Shown: positions 46,377-60,019, counted from the stretch's first letter. The stretch is DNA of 64,000 bases from Drosophila pseudoobscura (GCF_009870125.1 NC_046683.1:7564001-7628000), one strand, 5' to 3'. The notes: generated by a model not told the origin, from the letters alone. Program-made: numbers and translations.

Positions 46377-46772
46377 TTTAGAATAATTTTCTTGTTTTTT
46401 CTGTGTTAAGCGGCACGTCGATAGAAAAAAAAAAGGAAAAAATAAGTAACTATTCCGGCCGTTCGTTTTTTTTTGGCCAAAGTGATTGAGGGAGAGTGAA
46501 TGTGTGTGTGTGTCTCGCTCTCGGGTTCGTTTCCGCGGCGTGCTGTTTGTTGTTGCACATAATTCCCTGCTGTTCTGCTCGAAATTCGCATCCAATCCAG
46601 AGAATAGCGTATATATATATATATATGTATATGACAACTTTCATGACGACAAACAACAAATTCATCAAACGCCGAGCGAACAACAACAGAAGCAGCAGTC
46701 GAGTGAAAACGGAGAGAAGAATTTCTCATTGAAGCCGGAAAAAAAGAAAAGAAGTGAGAAGCGACCGGGAGC

Positions 46773-49700
46773 ATGGATATAATCAATAAGATTAGCAGTA
46801 CATTCTGGAGTACGGACATCTGGTTGCCGCCAAATACGACATGGGCCGATATAGCGCCCGGTTCGCGGCCCGATGTGGTGCATGCCAATTACAAGGATCT
46901 TATCTGGCCCATTCCATTGGCGGCTGTTGTCATGCTGGTGCGCTATACACTGGAACGGTAAGTGTACGAAAATATACCCATTCCCATTCATTTCCCACTT
47001 TTTGCCCACTGTTCTGTGCCCGGTGCGTTCCAGATTACTGTAAATTCCCATTGAGGGCCACTTTGTGGTCAGTGAGAGACACACCCACATATGTATGCTC
47101 TAGTGTTTGTTTCCTGCTGCCGCTGCTGCTGCACAATGTACAGTAAGCAAATGTCATTTTTATTCATATTCTCTCGCCCCTCTCTTGCGCTCGCTCTCTC
47201 TCCCTGTCTCTCGTTGGCTCGCATTTTGTGTCCTCTCTCCCGCTTTTTGGGCCAAACATAACCTCACGTGGAAACGCCCAACATTTTATGTACATTTGTA
47301 TGTATGTGTATGCATGCGTTCTTATGCCATGCATGTGTTAGTAAGCCATGCCGCACACGCGTATTGCTGTTGTTGTTGTTGCCACCTCTGCAACTCCTAT
47401 GTTTTCCCTTTGCAAACACAAACGCAGCTGCCGGCTCCAATTGCAATGCCACCGCTGGCTTGCAGCACCGCTGGAAATATTGAATTTCCCACGACATTGT
47501 GGGCTGCACCCACTGCCATCTCCCTTCTTCGATTCCCACAGATTTTTTAGTTGGACACAAAACTAAAATGAAATGTATTTGTTTATAAAATGACCCTAGC
47601 ACACATACATATACCCGGTGTGTCTGTGTGTGTGCACACTGGGATGAGTGCACCCAAAAATGAAGGCAAAACCGCTCTCGCTTCCACGATCTCAATATAA
47701 TTCCAAGAAATCGGAATCCAATCGGAATATAGCATGACTCTTTATTAGTTTTGCCATCTCGGATTAAGGCCGATAAGCTTTGAGGCATTTAGATTTATTA
47801 GCCATGTAAATCGGGGCCAGAATCGTGCCTGTTGTGTGGAGGGCTGGGTAATAAATTAAATAAATTTTGACGCTGTACATTCTGAATTGGTCCCACGGTT
47901 CGGGGGCCAAAAGACCACTTTTCCGGCAAATTAACCCGTGGGCCTGGCTCTATGGTACGACGGTTAAACGCGGCAACAATTAGTGTTCGAGTGTACGTGT
48001 ACACGGGTGTGTGTGTGTGTGTGTGTGTGTGTGTTGCGTGCATTTTCATGTAAAATAGTTGTAAATATTCATTAATTTTTGTTTTGTTCTAAACCAGCAC
48101 GCGCGCCCTTCTGCCAAAGCAGTGCTGCCAAGTGGCACTAGGAAAGTGCAGTGCTGCCAAGTGGACAACGGTTTTCCTTACCTTTATGCCATTTATTCCC
48201 CACATGCCCCCTGGCCTTTCGGCAAGTGTTTGCCGAAACATGAACGCAACGAAACGACACACAAAATCTGTTTCATGGCAGACCACTTCTTGTCGGTTGC
48301 TTTTTCGTCTCTCTTTCGAGATCTCTTCTCAAAAACTAGAATTGGAGAATATTGGCCTTCAAGGTCTTATCGGATTTGGTATTTTATTTTAGTGGCTTTT
48401 TTTTTTTTGTAGTTCATTTTATTTTGTCGTTTTTGTTATTGAATGGCAAATGTCGAGCGACGGTACGGGGGATTCGATACGGCTGCAGTCGGTCCGGCCT
48501 TCTAATCAACGAAACGGAACGGAACAGAACGGGACGGGACGGACAAACACCTTGAGGCATAGGGCGCACTGGCACTGGCACCGACATCGGCACCGGCACC
48601 GGCACCACACCATCGCAGCACTCGCGCATTTGCCACCTGATAAGATTTGCGGACAAAGATTTACGTATAACAAAACACAAAAAAACAAAAATGGGTTGAT
48701 AGTGCCCTGGTTCCTCGATTGTTTTACGACGAACTAGCGAATGACTATGCACGGGCCCGCCTCCCCCGTGGATGTGGGTGTTTGTGTTTGTGTGTGTCTT
48801 GTTTCATCATCGTTTCATTATTTATTTATTCTTTTTTTTTTTGTCTTTCAAATCACTTGAAAGAGTGAGTCATGTGCGAGTCGCGGCGCTCAGAAGTTTT
48901 TCCCCAAATATGTAATGTTTTGGTGGAGTCTCCCTTAATGGTGTGCACGCGGTGGAATGTGTGTTCAAACATTGTTTTATGCTGGAAATACTGTAGAAGG
49001 AGAGGAGCCCAGAGAAAAGCCAGTCATAAGAAAAGTACTAATACTTTTAGGGTGAAAGCCTCTCCCTTGAATCCACTCCCCGATTCTCCGTGCAGTATTC
49101 CACTCCCATTTTCATTCACACGATTCTACTTTTTGGATTGTTTTCCATAGTATTGGATCTACAGAAAACATTTTGGCCGTTTGCTTATGGGTTATTGCCA
49201 GCATAAGTGGAAATATTGGTCTATAAAAACCTAATACGAATAATAATAAAAGCTTCTAGGATTTCTACGATAAGGTTTGAGAAATAACTTATCAAATAAC
49301 TACCGAAAAAGATGAGAAAATGTACTCCAATTTCGAAATATTTTCTTCAAGAAATATTAGTAATTTTCTGATGGATATTTAATCGATTGCTGACTTGTCG
49401 TATGTATTTCTATCTGCAAAATCTCAACTGCTGTGCCTGCAAAAAAACAATTGACTTTCAATTGTTTAGAAATATGATAACCTGGCATTTGTATTTATTT
49501 AGCATTGTTCCAATTGTTTCAGTCGCTTTAGTCACGGGGCAATGCCCCTTGGATCGATTTTCTTGGTTTCAAATTACCCGGGTATAAAAAACGATTTATC
49601 GAACAATAAAAGAGTGCTATTATGTCTATTTAATGCCCAGAAATGAGACAGTTCTTGCATACAGCGGGGAACATTCACATTCATGGATGATAGCAGATGA

Positions 49701-52700
49701 TCCACTGTATTCCGCAATACAAATTTCCTCTCAACTAATATTCCATTTAAAACCTAATCATTGGAGACATTTTTTATGGGAATTGTATAGAATTTATAGA
49801 GCGAATCCATCAATGTCAGTGCCCGTTCGCTTATGATAAATTTCAACAGCGAATCAATGGAACAGAGGAGTACGTACAGAGTACGTGGATTGAAACAGTG
49901 GGAAAAGTGAAACATTTAGCCCCTGTTTTCACCCGTTTTTAGTGACTGGAAGGGAGGGTGGTATGTGTGTGTGTGTTTAGTCATGTTTAAGCTTTTTTCC
50001 CCTTTTTTTTTTGATACGTAATCACTCGAGAGTCGACTCTCGGGGCTATGTGCTATGTGCTCTTATAGTGCGATAAAATTTCAGGTTAATTATTTTAATG
50101 GCTCACATGCACACACAACGAATCGCACAATCGCACACGTCAGACCCCCGATCCCCTCCTCTCCCCGCCTCTTCTCCCCCCTTTTGGCACACTAATCTCT
50201 GGCAAAATGTGAGAAATAGTACCAAAGCATAATGTAAATGTGTGTGTGTGTGGCAGGTTCTTTTTTCTTCTGATTCTTCTGCTGGAATAATGATTTCTCT
50301 TTATCATTTTGGAAACTCTAGATTATGGCTTTCCAAAAAAAAAAAGACGAAAAAGAAAAAGAATTAAGACCAGGTGTTAAGCAGCCAAATCTTACAATCC
50401 CCTTAGACCATAACCCGTTTCCATGAGGTTTTTCCCTACCCTCTACCCCCCACCCCTACCCCCAACCCCCCTCAAAGGCACACACGGACGGTCACACAAA
50501 AGTCGGTCAGTTTTTTATGGCTTATCGCTGATTGCCCAACGGAATACTCGTCGTATGCGAGTGCAAACTGAAACTCAAAAGAACGAAAAGCGAAAACGTG
50601 AAGGGGCTAAAGACGAAAGAAGGAAAAGCACGTGCTTTACGCACAAAAAGACCTCAAAACTGGCAGCTGTCGGAGAGAGAGAGAGAAACAGAAACAGCTT
50701 GTAGAGAGGGGAGGGGGAGGCGCCCCCATTCCAAGTGCAATTTGTTAAAGACCCCCAATTATCACCTCTGTTGGTGTTGCTTTTGCTGCCGGTGCGAGTT
50801 TATCGAAAGCGCAGAAGCACTCAGAATCGATAACGATGAAACGAAAACATAGCGTTTCCACTGTTCCAAAACTGAAGCATAAGCGAGCATCAGAATACAA
50901 TATGTATTCCTGATGGGAAAGAGGGAAAGGCAACGAACCAATAGAACGAGCACGAGCCCGTAATGTAACGAAGAAGATGAGTGCGCAAGTTGCTGTTCTT
51001 CGTAGAAAGAGAGAGCCTAAGCTGCAACGAGAGAGGGCCCTCCAGAAGAAGTGGAGGGCCCAAAGCAAATACCTGAAGTTCTGGCCATCGTGATGATGAC
51101 TTTGCAGGTGGTTACTCGATTGAAAACAATTCCCTCTGCAATGCCATAAATCCGCTCTGACAGCGAGTATTCTTGCCCAAAGTGAAAAAGCCATAGAATG
51201 AGTAATAAAGATTAAAGTTAGTCGAAAAATTGCACTCTTAATCGCTTACTCACGACGACTTATGCTAAATTCCAGCCCAACCGTACGGAATAGGGAGCTA
51301 TGTATGTGACTCATTCCATTCCCTGGTCTACCGATTTGTCAATCTTCCAAGATATCTACATATATATATATTTTATATGTATATGTATGTGGAACCCCAC
51401 TAATCGGGGATTGCGTGCTGGCAGTATTATCGGTTGACAAGCGAGTAAATAATTCAAAAAAACAAAAACACAACATACGACACACACGAGTCTGTAATTC
51501 CACAGACATTATTCATTATAAATATAAAAGACGAGTAAGTATATATAAATTTAGTTGATAACAAAATACATAAATATAACAGTCCGGCAATCGCATTTGC
51601 CATTTTTTCCATTGTCAATGCACTTTCCTCCCTCTGTCACTTTGGACTTGACAGAGAGAGAGAGAGAGAGAGAGAGAGAAATTGCAATCGAAAATTGTCA
51701 AATTGCCACCAATCGAACGACTGAACCACCCGATCATTATTTTGCTGCACACAAAAATCGAAAACACAATCATTAACCGCACGCCAGAGATGCCTCAATC
51801 ACTTGCTCATAACCGATTTGATTCTACTTTATAGATAGAGATTTATGAGGGATAAGGGGTACTTCGGATACGAGTAGTAGTGGGAGGATGTCCCTATATA
51901 AGTTTCTATACTGTTCGGGACTCTCAAAATAAGCTGTGTCGGGTGTACGAAATAAGCTGTGTCTGTATGCAAATAGCTTTGTAGGGTGTACTGCATTTGC
52001 TGTACGAAATAAGCTTTGTCCAGAGATACTTATACTTGATGTGCCATAAGATTGTTCTATTCGGACTTTAATAGTTATGTTAACCGATTTGCTTCATTTA
52101 TAACCACTTTATAGATAGAGATTTATTCAAATTGAAGATCTATGAGGGATAGGGGATACTTCCGATAGATGTTTTTGCATGGAAAGGAAAGGTTTTCTTG
52201 AGGACACGATTTATGGATCTGTGTGTGGGTTGATGTCTCTATATATAAGCTTCTATACTGTTCGGGACTCCTAATACCCCCTTCAGATCATTCGGTATAT
52301 AAATTGGTGCATGCAATAAGCTGTGTCGGGTGTACAAAATAAACTGTAGCTGTACGAAATAAGCTGTGTCTGTATGCAATAAGCTTTGTAGGTGTGTAGG
52401 GTGTACTGAATCAGCTGCAGGGAGTCTCTGTGGCTGTGGCTGTGGCTGTGTGTGGGGACAGATGGCTGCCAGTGCCAGGCTTTCGTTTCTCCCCCATTCC
52501 TTGGTCCTTCCATATCCGCTACCGAGGAACAAATCAATCGCAAAAATTACACATTAACTTGTTAATTTTATTTCACTTGGCATTTCGAAATTGCGGCTTT
52601 AGCCAGCGCTGGTTGGCCCCCGCCTGATCGGAATCCTCGCTGGTGGCGGCATCGTCGCCTTCAGCGCTCGTCGCCCGATCGTTGGTCATGACAATGAAGA

Positions 52701-55700
52701 GCTCTTGATCGGTGTGCGGCTGCAGCTGTTCGCGCAGATAATCGACAAACTCTGCCTCGTTGCCGAGGCACATGGGCTGGCGCAGCTTCGAGTCGAGGTT
52801 GTAGTAGCTGCCATTGATGCAGCGCAGGGCCAGCCAGTGGCGCATTCTCAGAGCCGGCGGCAGGAGCTGGGTCAGCGGCAGGCGCAGCGGCACGTTCATA
52901 ATGAAACCCAGAATCTGGCCGAGATCGAGGCACTTGGGATCCCGTCGCCGGTCGAACCACACCGTCTCGCAGTGGTGCTGCTGCAGGGCGTACATGAGGA
53001 CGTTCACGTCGTAATTGCCCCAACCGAACCACGATCGATGCGGGTTCAGCCACGAGCGGGGCGTCAGAATGTAACAGTATTCGTCCAGCTCCGACTTGGT
53101 GTAGGGATCCCTGCCCTGGAACAGATTGTTCAGGGCGTGCAAGGCGCACAATTGCCGGCTCTGGCGCTCATGATAAATTCCACACGAAACGGACATTTTC
53201 TATTTATACAAATTTTTACTTGAATTTTGATTTCGACTGTGTGGCATGTGGCATGTGGCAGGCAGCAGACGACCGCATGTGACATTTGACACACATCCGA
53301 TTGGGAGTGTGTGTATTCCATTGCTACTGTCTCCAGTGTCCAGTGGTTAAACTTTAATAATTCAATTGATTTTCCATTGAGTAACGCAACGCACAAGCAC
53401 CCCCCCAGACATGCAGGCATACGTACCCCCAGAATCTAACCAATTACAAAGTTATTTCCTATAACTAGAGGAGGGAGCGGGGGCACATTAACTATTCATG
53501 GCTCGTCACCGAATTAGGGAGGCGCTTCACAATGGACGAGAATGGAATCAATATCTTGAGTGACGGCATATGCGGGATTCCCACAGGCCCCCTCTTACAG
53601 AGGTCATGGGTTAACCCACACTTATTTAAAGGTCTTCTTGCGCGACACACATATTATTTATTAATCAGGGTACCAGAATAACATCTAAAATTGATTTGTT
53701 CCAAAAAAAGGTCTCAAAGGGAATGCCATTCGCAGGTCCTTGTCCAGACTTGTGCTCTTAAATTAGAAGTATTTTCAGGAAGGCATTGGATGCGACTGAT
53801 TCCTGCATTTCGGTGTCTTGTTATTGGATTCTCGGCCTCGAAAGCACTCGGGAATGCCCCGCCTGTGGTCCAATTCGAAACGAATTGGAAGGTTACATCA
53901 GTGTCTCAAATGTTTCGCAATAATCCCATCATTCCGCTACATGAAAGAAAGGAATGCTAGTGTTCCACTACAAATTACCCATAAACGAACGGATACACAT
54001 TCGTTTTGGACTCGAATGGAGATGAAATATCTTCTGTGTTCTGTGGCAGAAGTCGGAGGGCATTCGTAGGTCGCCTGTTGCCGGAGTGACGATTGTGGAC
54101 GGCCTCTCGTGTGCGTTTCAGCATCGCATAAATTCAAATTAATTGTTATAATTTATATGGCTCTGGCCCTAGTGATTGTCTGGTCTACTCGTAAAAGCAA
54201 AGACAACGAACAGCAGACAGAGGAAAGGCAAGAATGAACGAATGAGAATAGCAATTGCGAAAACGTAAAACGTAACTTTGGTTTCCTTCCCCCTACGGCT
54301 GCTCCTGCTGTTCTTTTCGGCTATGGCTTGTGCTTTGCATACCAATCGAAATCGAATCGAATCGTATCGAAAACTACTGTTTAAAATGCCAATCGCAAAC
54401 GCAAACGCCATCACCAGACCTGGAGATGTGCCAAACCAGTCGGAGGCGGAGCCGGGACGTTTCGTTTTCATTAGCAAATTAACTTCCGAAAAACCAAAAC
54501 CGAGATACATATTTCTAGTACTGGAGATGGAGCTGGAGGGGTGCCCCTGGGGGCGCACTGTCGTCTAATTATTTATGCATGTCGTAGAGCCACCCTGCCC
54601 GCTGTTGCGCCTTTTTCCCAATGCCTTACACGTGCCAGACGACAGGTGGGAGACGACGGTCCGGCCATACTTATTTCTTGATTCTTTCCAGAATTCCAAT
54701 TACACAAATATTTCCGCATTGCCAGGAGGCACCCTACTCTCAAAACTGCCAAAAACAAAAGAAGTTATGGAATTTCCAGCGAATTTCCTTCGCTCAGGGA
54801 TTCAAAGATTCCCAAGACGGGGCGAAGTTTTGAAATATTTTTGTAGCAGTGACATATCACCGAAATCTGGATCCAAAACATCGTTGCTCTAGCTCTTATA
54901 GTCTTTGAGCACTAGGCGCTAATAGGGACGGACAGACGGACAGACAGACATGGCTCAATCGACTCGGCTATTGATGCTGATCAAGAATATATATACTTTA
55001 TGGGGTCGGAAAAGATTCCTTCTGGACGTTACACACATCCATTTTCACCACAAATCTAATATACTCCAATACTCATTTTGAGTATCGGGTATAAAAACGC
55101 TTAAACGGTTTAAATAAGTTTAAAAAAAACCAAAAAGTAACCGGAAATTGGAAATTTTGTTGTTTTTTATTCAGGGAGCTCTCAAAGGCAATATTTCACT
55201 TGGGTTTTGGAAATTCTATAGATTGGAGGCTTCGAATCGAATGAATCACAAGAAGATAATGAATATCCACGGGCACGTCCTTGATTCCCACTAAATCTAT
55301 TCCTTCCATTGATCCCACACTCGACTCGAGACGCCTTCTATCTAGAGCTAGCTCCTACAGCCCCTTAAAAATATATCCCAGCTTTATACACATCAAAACT
55401 GCCTCTGCAGCAGTCCCAGCCTTGATAGATCTTTTTGGAGGTAAGGAGGAGGTGCTCCACGCAGAATATACAAATATTTCTCAAGCTCTAAAACACATCG
55501 TATTTATTCCAAGATCTAATCCAATTGAAGTCTCCTCCTTTTTGTGGAGCGACACAGATAATACAGGAAATGGAATGGCCCTTATCAATATCCATATACC
55601 TCTATATATATACCTATATAGTATTACTCACGATAGCTATTTGTATTTCAGCTTTTGGATATCTCCGGTCGGCAAGTCCCTGGGCATACGTAGTTCTAGA

Positions 55701-56953
55701 CCTAAGAAAGCAGCAAATGTTCCTATACTGGAGAATGCCTATGCGAAGTCCACGCGACTGGACAACAAATGGGTAAGATATCATATTGGAAACCCACCTA
55801 AATACAAACTAAAAGTGTATTCCTCTTCTTGTCCATATAGCTGGGTCCATTGTCCAAGCAGACGGACATGAGCGAGCGACAGATCGAGCGATGGTGGCGC
55901 CTGCGGCGGGCCCAGGACAAGCCGTCGACATTGGTCAAGTTCTGTGAGAACACCTGGCGATGCATCTACTATTTGTATTCGTTTATCTTTGGCGTGATTG
56001 TGCTGTGGGACAAGCCCTGGTTCTGGGATGTGAAGAGCTGTTGGTACGGCTATCCCCATCAGGTGGGTTCTAAAATCAAATTTCTCTCTATGAATGTATC
56101 GTTAATCCTCCGCTCCTCCTGTTCTTTGCAGTCGATTAGCAATGACATCTGGTGGTACTATATGATATCGATGTCCTTCTATTGGTCGCTCACTGGCACA
56201 CAGTTCTTTGATGTGAAGCGCAAGGACTTTTGGCAGATGTTTATCCATCATATGGTGACGCTGCTGCTGATGTCCCTCTCGTGGGTGTGCAATCTGCATC
56301 GCGTCGGTTCTCTGGTGCTGGTCGTGCACGATTGTGCCGACATCTTTCTGGAGGCGGCAAAACTAACAAAATATGCCAATTATCAAAAGCTTTGCGATGC
56401 GATCTTTGCCATTTTTACAGTGGTATGGATCGTGACGCGCTTGGGCTTTTTTCCGCGTCTTATCTACAGGTAAACACTGAGAGAAGATCCCACCCGTGTA
56501 TGGATCGACGTCTTAATCCTCTGTTTGCTTCTCTCTTTGGGCAGCTCTTCTGTGGAGGCACCACAAATCCTGCCCATGTTCCCAGCCTACTATATCTTCA
56601 ATACACTGCTATTGATGCTGCTGGTCCTGCACGTCATCTGGACATACATGATTCTCAAGATTGTTGTCGACTCTCTGCAGAAGGGTTTGGTAAGTTGGCA
56701 ACGAAACGAAGACCACGACAAGGATACTCATAATCTTGCTGCTCCAATTGTTTCACAGATGTCCGGTGATATACGTTCCAGTGATAGTGAGGATCTCACA
56801 GATAGTTCCGAGAATGTGCGCATGGCCAATGGGGGGTCGTCGTCGTCTCGTTCCAAGAACAAGTCATCAGCGATCGCTGGTGGAGTCAGCCAGCGAAAGT
56901 CCCATAATGCCAGCAATCACACGGCGGACACGGAAGAGAAAACGACTAAGTAA
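46773..56953 (+). CDS. schlank: Ceramide synthase schlank
   Basis: Six exons: 46773-46957, 55652-55772, 55841-56062, 56132-56469, 56545-56689 and 56759-56953, frame-consistent, giving 401 residues. The N-terminus (WLPPNTTWADIAPGSRPDVV) faces the ER lumen. A membrane helix spans exon 1 and exon 2, followed by a Hox-like region (KQTDMSERQIERWWRLRRAQ). The TLC domain then carries the Lag1 motif, with catalytic-type histidines (MFIHHMVTLLLMSLSWVCNL and VHDCADIFLE). The C-terminal tail is acidic and Ser-rich (SSDSEDLTDSSE), a typical CK2 target. It N-acylates sphingoid bases in the ER; the Drosophila protein also has reported nuclear roles. Intron 1 is 8.7 kb and hosts the Josephin-like gene. Confidence 0.96.
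48007..48034. repeat. (GT)14 microsatellite
   Basis: Uninterrupted GT dinucleotides in schlank intron 1. Confidence 0.9.
51653..51679. repeat. (GA)n microsatellite
   Basis: Uninterrupted GA dinucleotides in schlank intron 1; GA runs in flies are candidate GAGA-factor sites. Confidence 0.9.
51810..52420. repeat. Two imperfect direct copies of a ~220-340-bp segment
   Basis: Both copies (51810-52035 and 52080-52420) run in the same order: AACCGATTTG, CTTTATAGATAGAGATTTAT, GAGGGATA, TATACTGTTCGGGACTC, AATAAGCTGTGTCGGGTGTAC, GTGTCTGTATGCAA and TTTGTAGG. The internal word AATAAGCTGTGTC is itself repeated within each copy. Confidence 0.7.
52573..53196 (-). CDS. CG3781: Josephin-domain deubiquitinase, nested in schlank intron
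   Basis: Single-exon ORF of 207 residues on the minus strand. It is a compact Josephin domain almost from the first residue. The catalytic Cys lies in RQLCALHALNNLFQ. The catalytic His is in MRHWLALRCINGSYYNLDS, where the following Asn-Leu-Asp supplies the third residue. The C-terminal 30 residues are acidic and likely disordered. It belongs to the JOSD1/2 group and not ataxin-3, as there are no UIMs or polyglutamine. The gene is the Drosophila Josephin-like gene, in my memory CG3781. Intronless nested placement suggests an old retroposition or simple intron colonisation. Confidence 0.9.
   Translation of the reverse strand: MSVSCGIYHERQSRQLCALHALNNLFQGRDPYTKSELDEYCYILTPRSWLNPHRSWFGWGNYDVNVLMYALQQHHCETVWFDRRRDPKCLDLGQILGFIMNVPLRLPLTQLLPPALRMRHWLALRCINGSYYNLDSKLRQPMCLGNEAEFVDYLREQLQPHTDQELFIVMTNDRATSAEGDDAATSEDSDQAGANQRWLKPQFRNAK
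53197..55651 (+). other. Right part of schlank intron 1
   Basis: Contains the upstream region of the Josephin-like gene and the dispersed repeat at 54920-55098. No other gene supported. Confidence 0.45.
54920..55098. repeat. Dispersed Drosophila repeat ending GGGTATAA
   Basis: Starts with GGACGGACAGACGGACAGAC, then ATGGCTCAATCGACTCGGCT, ATGCTGATCAAGAATATATA, CTTTATGGGGTCGGAAA and a CTTCTGG-ACGTTACACAC-like word, ending GAGTATCGGGTATAA. I recognise this as a sequence seen at many sites in fly genomes. I cannot assign a named family from memory. Confidence 0.6.
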
Positions 56954-58865
56954 ATAACGGGAGTCGCGAGAGATCCCGAAACCCCAAGGCACCCCCAGTG
57001 AGGAACGAAGGACGAAGCAGCAGCAACAAATAAACCAGAAAAAAAAAAACAAAAATAAAACAAAAACACCACAACAACAACAACAACAACAACACATACA
57101 CACAACGCATACAAAAAAACAAAACCAAACCAGTTCAGAACGTTATGTTAATTATTATTTTTATATATAACAAAATTTCTTTTTTAAGATACAAAAAAAT
57201 ACAAAACATGGAAAACCAAAACAAATTTCAAAATAAATGCGAAAAAAAAATACACTAAATTATCATAAACAATGATGATGACAATGATGATGATGATGGA
57301 TGGGGTCCCAGAGATTTGATTTTGTAACGAAAATTGATGCCCACGAAAACCACTTTACAAATAACTAAGTTTGAACTGAGAGAATCCATGGATGGAAGAG
57401 ATTCCATGAGAGATTCCATGGGAGATTCCTGTTTCTGTTCCTATTTTCAAATGGTCTTCCGTTTTCTGTAATTTCAAACAAGACTTTTCTGTGCTTTAAG
57501 AAACAATACAATCCAATCCAGTAATTTATAGGAAATATATGAGAGTTTTCCATTCCATACTTTCGAACACTTTTATGCAGTTCTTGAAAATCAATTTTCG
57601 ACATGAGAAAATCTTTTTGGACCGGACCGACCACTATTATTATTATTACAAATTTCCTACGCAATGTTTGTCTTCTTTTTTTTGCTTAACCAAAAAAAGA
57701 GAATAACATAAAATAGAAAAAAACATGATAATGTGTAAAATTAAATTAAATCGAAGTTAGGATTATTTTTAAAATAAAACAAACGAAATAAACTGAGAGA
57801 AAGTGAGAATATGGAGAAGAGGTAGCACCAACAACACACAAACACACACTCACACACACACACAATTGAGGGATTACACCAAAATTCGTTTGGTGAAAGC
57901 AGAACAAATACAACAAAAAAAAAACTATTGTAAATACCGTACTTGTACGTTTCCAATATATTAAATACAACTTATGCAAAAATTAATTACAAGAATGCCT
58001 CCCATGCGACACGTGCTTTTCACAACAAACGAAAGAGATGCATATACACACACATGCACAACAGTAAACAGTTTCGATTTCGACTGAGTGAGAGTAACGG
58101 TGATGCTGCGCTGGGGACGGGGTGTGCCATTTCACTCTAACTCCTGCGACGTAACGTAACGTAATGCTTGCGTGCAACGGTACTTCTGCAGGGGGGGGGG
58201 GGCAAACTGATGCCATCTCCTTCTGACTCATGGATTTGAATAGCCTCATCGGAGTATCTCTCTAATGGTGTGTTTTTTGCATTCGTTTTTGCATGTCATA
58301 CCTGGGAAATGGTCAATGGAGACCTGATAGCATTCTGTGAAACCTTGTTATCCCATAAAAAGTTCTAAGAAATCGTGGCGCTCATCGAAAGCAATGCAAA
58401 TCATAGAAAATGGTTTACAAAATTTAAATTCTTATTGAGAACTATCGCAGGGCCTGGACCTGCTTCATAAAAATGTGCCTTCAATGGTTAAAGGTGAAAG
58501 GATTCCTGATCTCATGACGAAATGTGGCCTTTTGCTTTGATCAAATCAAAGGAAATGCGTCAACAAACACCTATGATCCCATCGTAATTGTAAGTTCTAG
58601 AATGGATCCCTGACCTCAGGCAAAACAATCGTGAGAATCAAATGAAGCCAAAATCTTCTCATGGCTGTAGCTTAGAAACATCCCCCCATTCCCATCTCAT
58701 CCCCAATAAATAAAGTTTTTTTTTTTCATTTTCAAATTCTAGTCCATGGTCGTATGGGTCCACGTTGGGTTCCGCGTGTGTGTAAAAGCCTAGAAAATGT
58801 ATTTCGTCTGGTTCATCAAATATTTTATAACTACAGGGGCTAAAGGCTACACAGGGATTGGTGGA
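56954..58865. other. schlank 3' UTR and convergent Spx 3' flank
   Basis: The start is A-rich with (CAA)n at about 57071-57093. A 12-base G run at 58191-58202 stands next to GTAACGTAACGTAA. AATAAATAAA at 58705 is read on the plus strand. No gene supported. Confidence 0.5.
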
Positions 58866-60019
58866 CTAGTACTGATAGCCATCGGGTTGGTAGGGCCGGG
58901 CGAAGGGGCCTGGAGCAAAGGCACCGGGTGGGGGGCGCCAATTCGTTGGCGGAGGTCGCGGTGGCGGCGCTGGCATGCCCGGCGGGGCCCACGAGTTTTG
59001 CTGCATCATGCGCGGCGGCGGCGGAATGCCCATTGCCGGAGGTAGTGGTGGTTGTCCGCCCGCCATCGGTGGCAGTGGTGGTGGCGGTATTGTGGCTGGG
59101 AACGGTGTGGGCTGCGGCACCGGCGGCGGCGGTGCTATCATGCCCATATTGTTCTGCGAGACGGGGACCACGGGCGGTGGGGGCGCCATCATCGGTGGCG
59201 GCATCATTTGGCCCGGCATCATCTGGCCGGTCATCATGTTCTGCACGGGCGCATCGGCGAACAGCTGATGCGGACGATCGGCATGGGCAGAGGGATTCTG
59301 GGCGGCAAGCAGACGCTCGGCCGCAGAGCCGTGGCGTTCGCCCTTGTGGTCCTTCTTGAATGCATAAGAGACGGAAATGGGGCGATTGCAGAGATACTGT
59401 CCGTTCATGGCGTCCATGGCGGCGTCACTGGCCTCGAAGCTGGCAAAGTTGATGAAGGCGAAACTCTTGGACTTCCCCGTCTCCGGGTCACGCATTATCT
59501 TGGGAGTCTGCAGGATCACGCCAAAGGCTGAGAATGTGTCGTAGAGCAGCTTTTCGTCCACTTCCACATCGAGATTGCCAATGAAGATGTTGGCGCCGAC
59601 ATCCAGGTTCTTCTGATGCGCCGACGCCTTGTTCACTCTAATGGGCTTGCCATAAAGCTTAATCATGTTCATGATCTTTATTGCATAGTCGGCATCTTCT
59701 TCGCTGAGGAACTCCACGAATCCATAGCCCTGATGCATTTGTGTGACACGATCTTTTGGCATGTGTACGTTTACTGAAATGAGCGTCGATTGGAGCTGCA
59801 GGATGACCGATTTAATCACATTTCTGCTCAATGCTTACCTACGGGTCCGGCCTGGACAAACAGCTCCCACAGCAGGGACTCGGACACCTTGTCGTCCAGA
59901 CCACCGGCGTAAATTGTGGCATCTGCGGATATGAGTGAAAATCTTTGTGAGAAACAGCCCCGATAAGCCGAAATTATCTACGCACCTTGATTACGTTCCG
60001 CAATGGGGCCTGCTGCCAT
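58866..60019 (-). CDS. Spx: Splicing factor SF3B4 (SAP49) orthologue, Spx
   Basis: Three exons on the minus strand: 60019-59986, 59922-59839 and 59773-58866, giving 341 residues. Two RRMs: RRM1 ([20 protein letters not shown] to [19 protein letters not shown]) and RRM2 ([20 protein letters not shown] to [20 protein letters not shown]). A long Pro/Gly/Met-rich tail ([12 protein letters not shown] type) ends [14 protein letters not shown]3B4 is part of the U2 snRNP SF3b complex and contacts pre-mRNA upstream of the branch site. The D. melanogaster gene is named for its X location. It is divergently transcribed from Rbcn-3A, with 687 bases between ATGs. Confidence 0.96.

Larger units (their letters stand above)
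46958..51809 (+). other. Left part of schlank intron 1
   Basis: No nested gene supported. It holds simple repeats, notably (GT)14 at 48007-48034 and (GA)n at 51653-51679, as well as T- and A-runs and C-rich tracts near 50440-50475. Several ORFs here are low-complexity. Confidence 0.5.

Noticed and set aside
46611-46632. (TA)n run upstream of the schlank ATG as a TATA box
   Set aside because: Simple dinucleotide run; Motif 6 and the DRE upstream are better promoter candidates, and this class of promoter is normally TATA-less.
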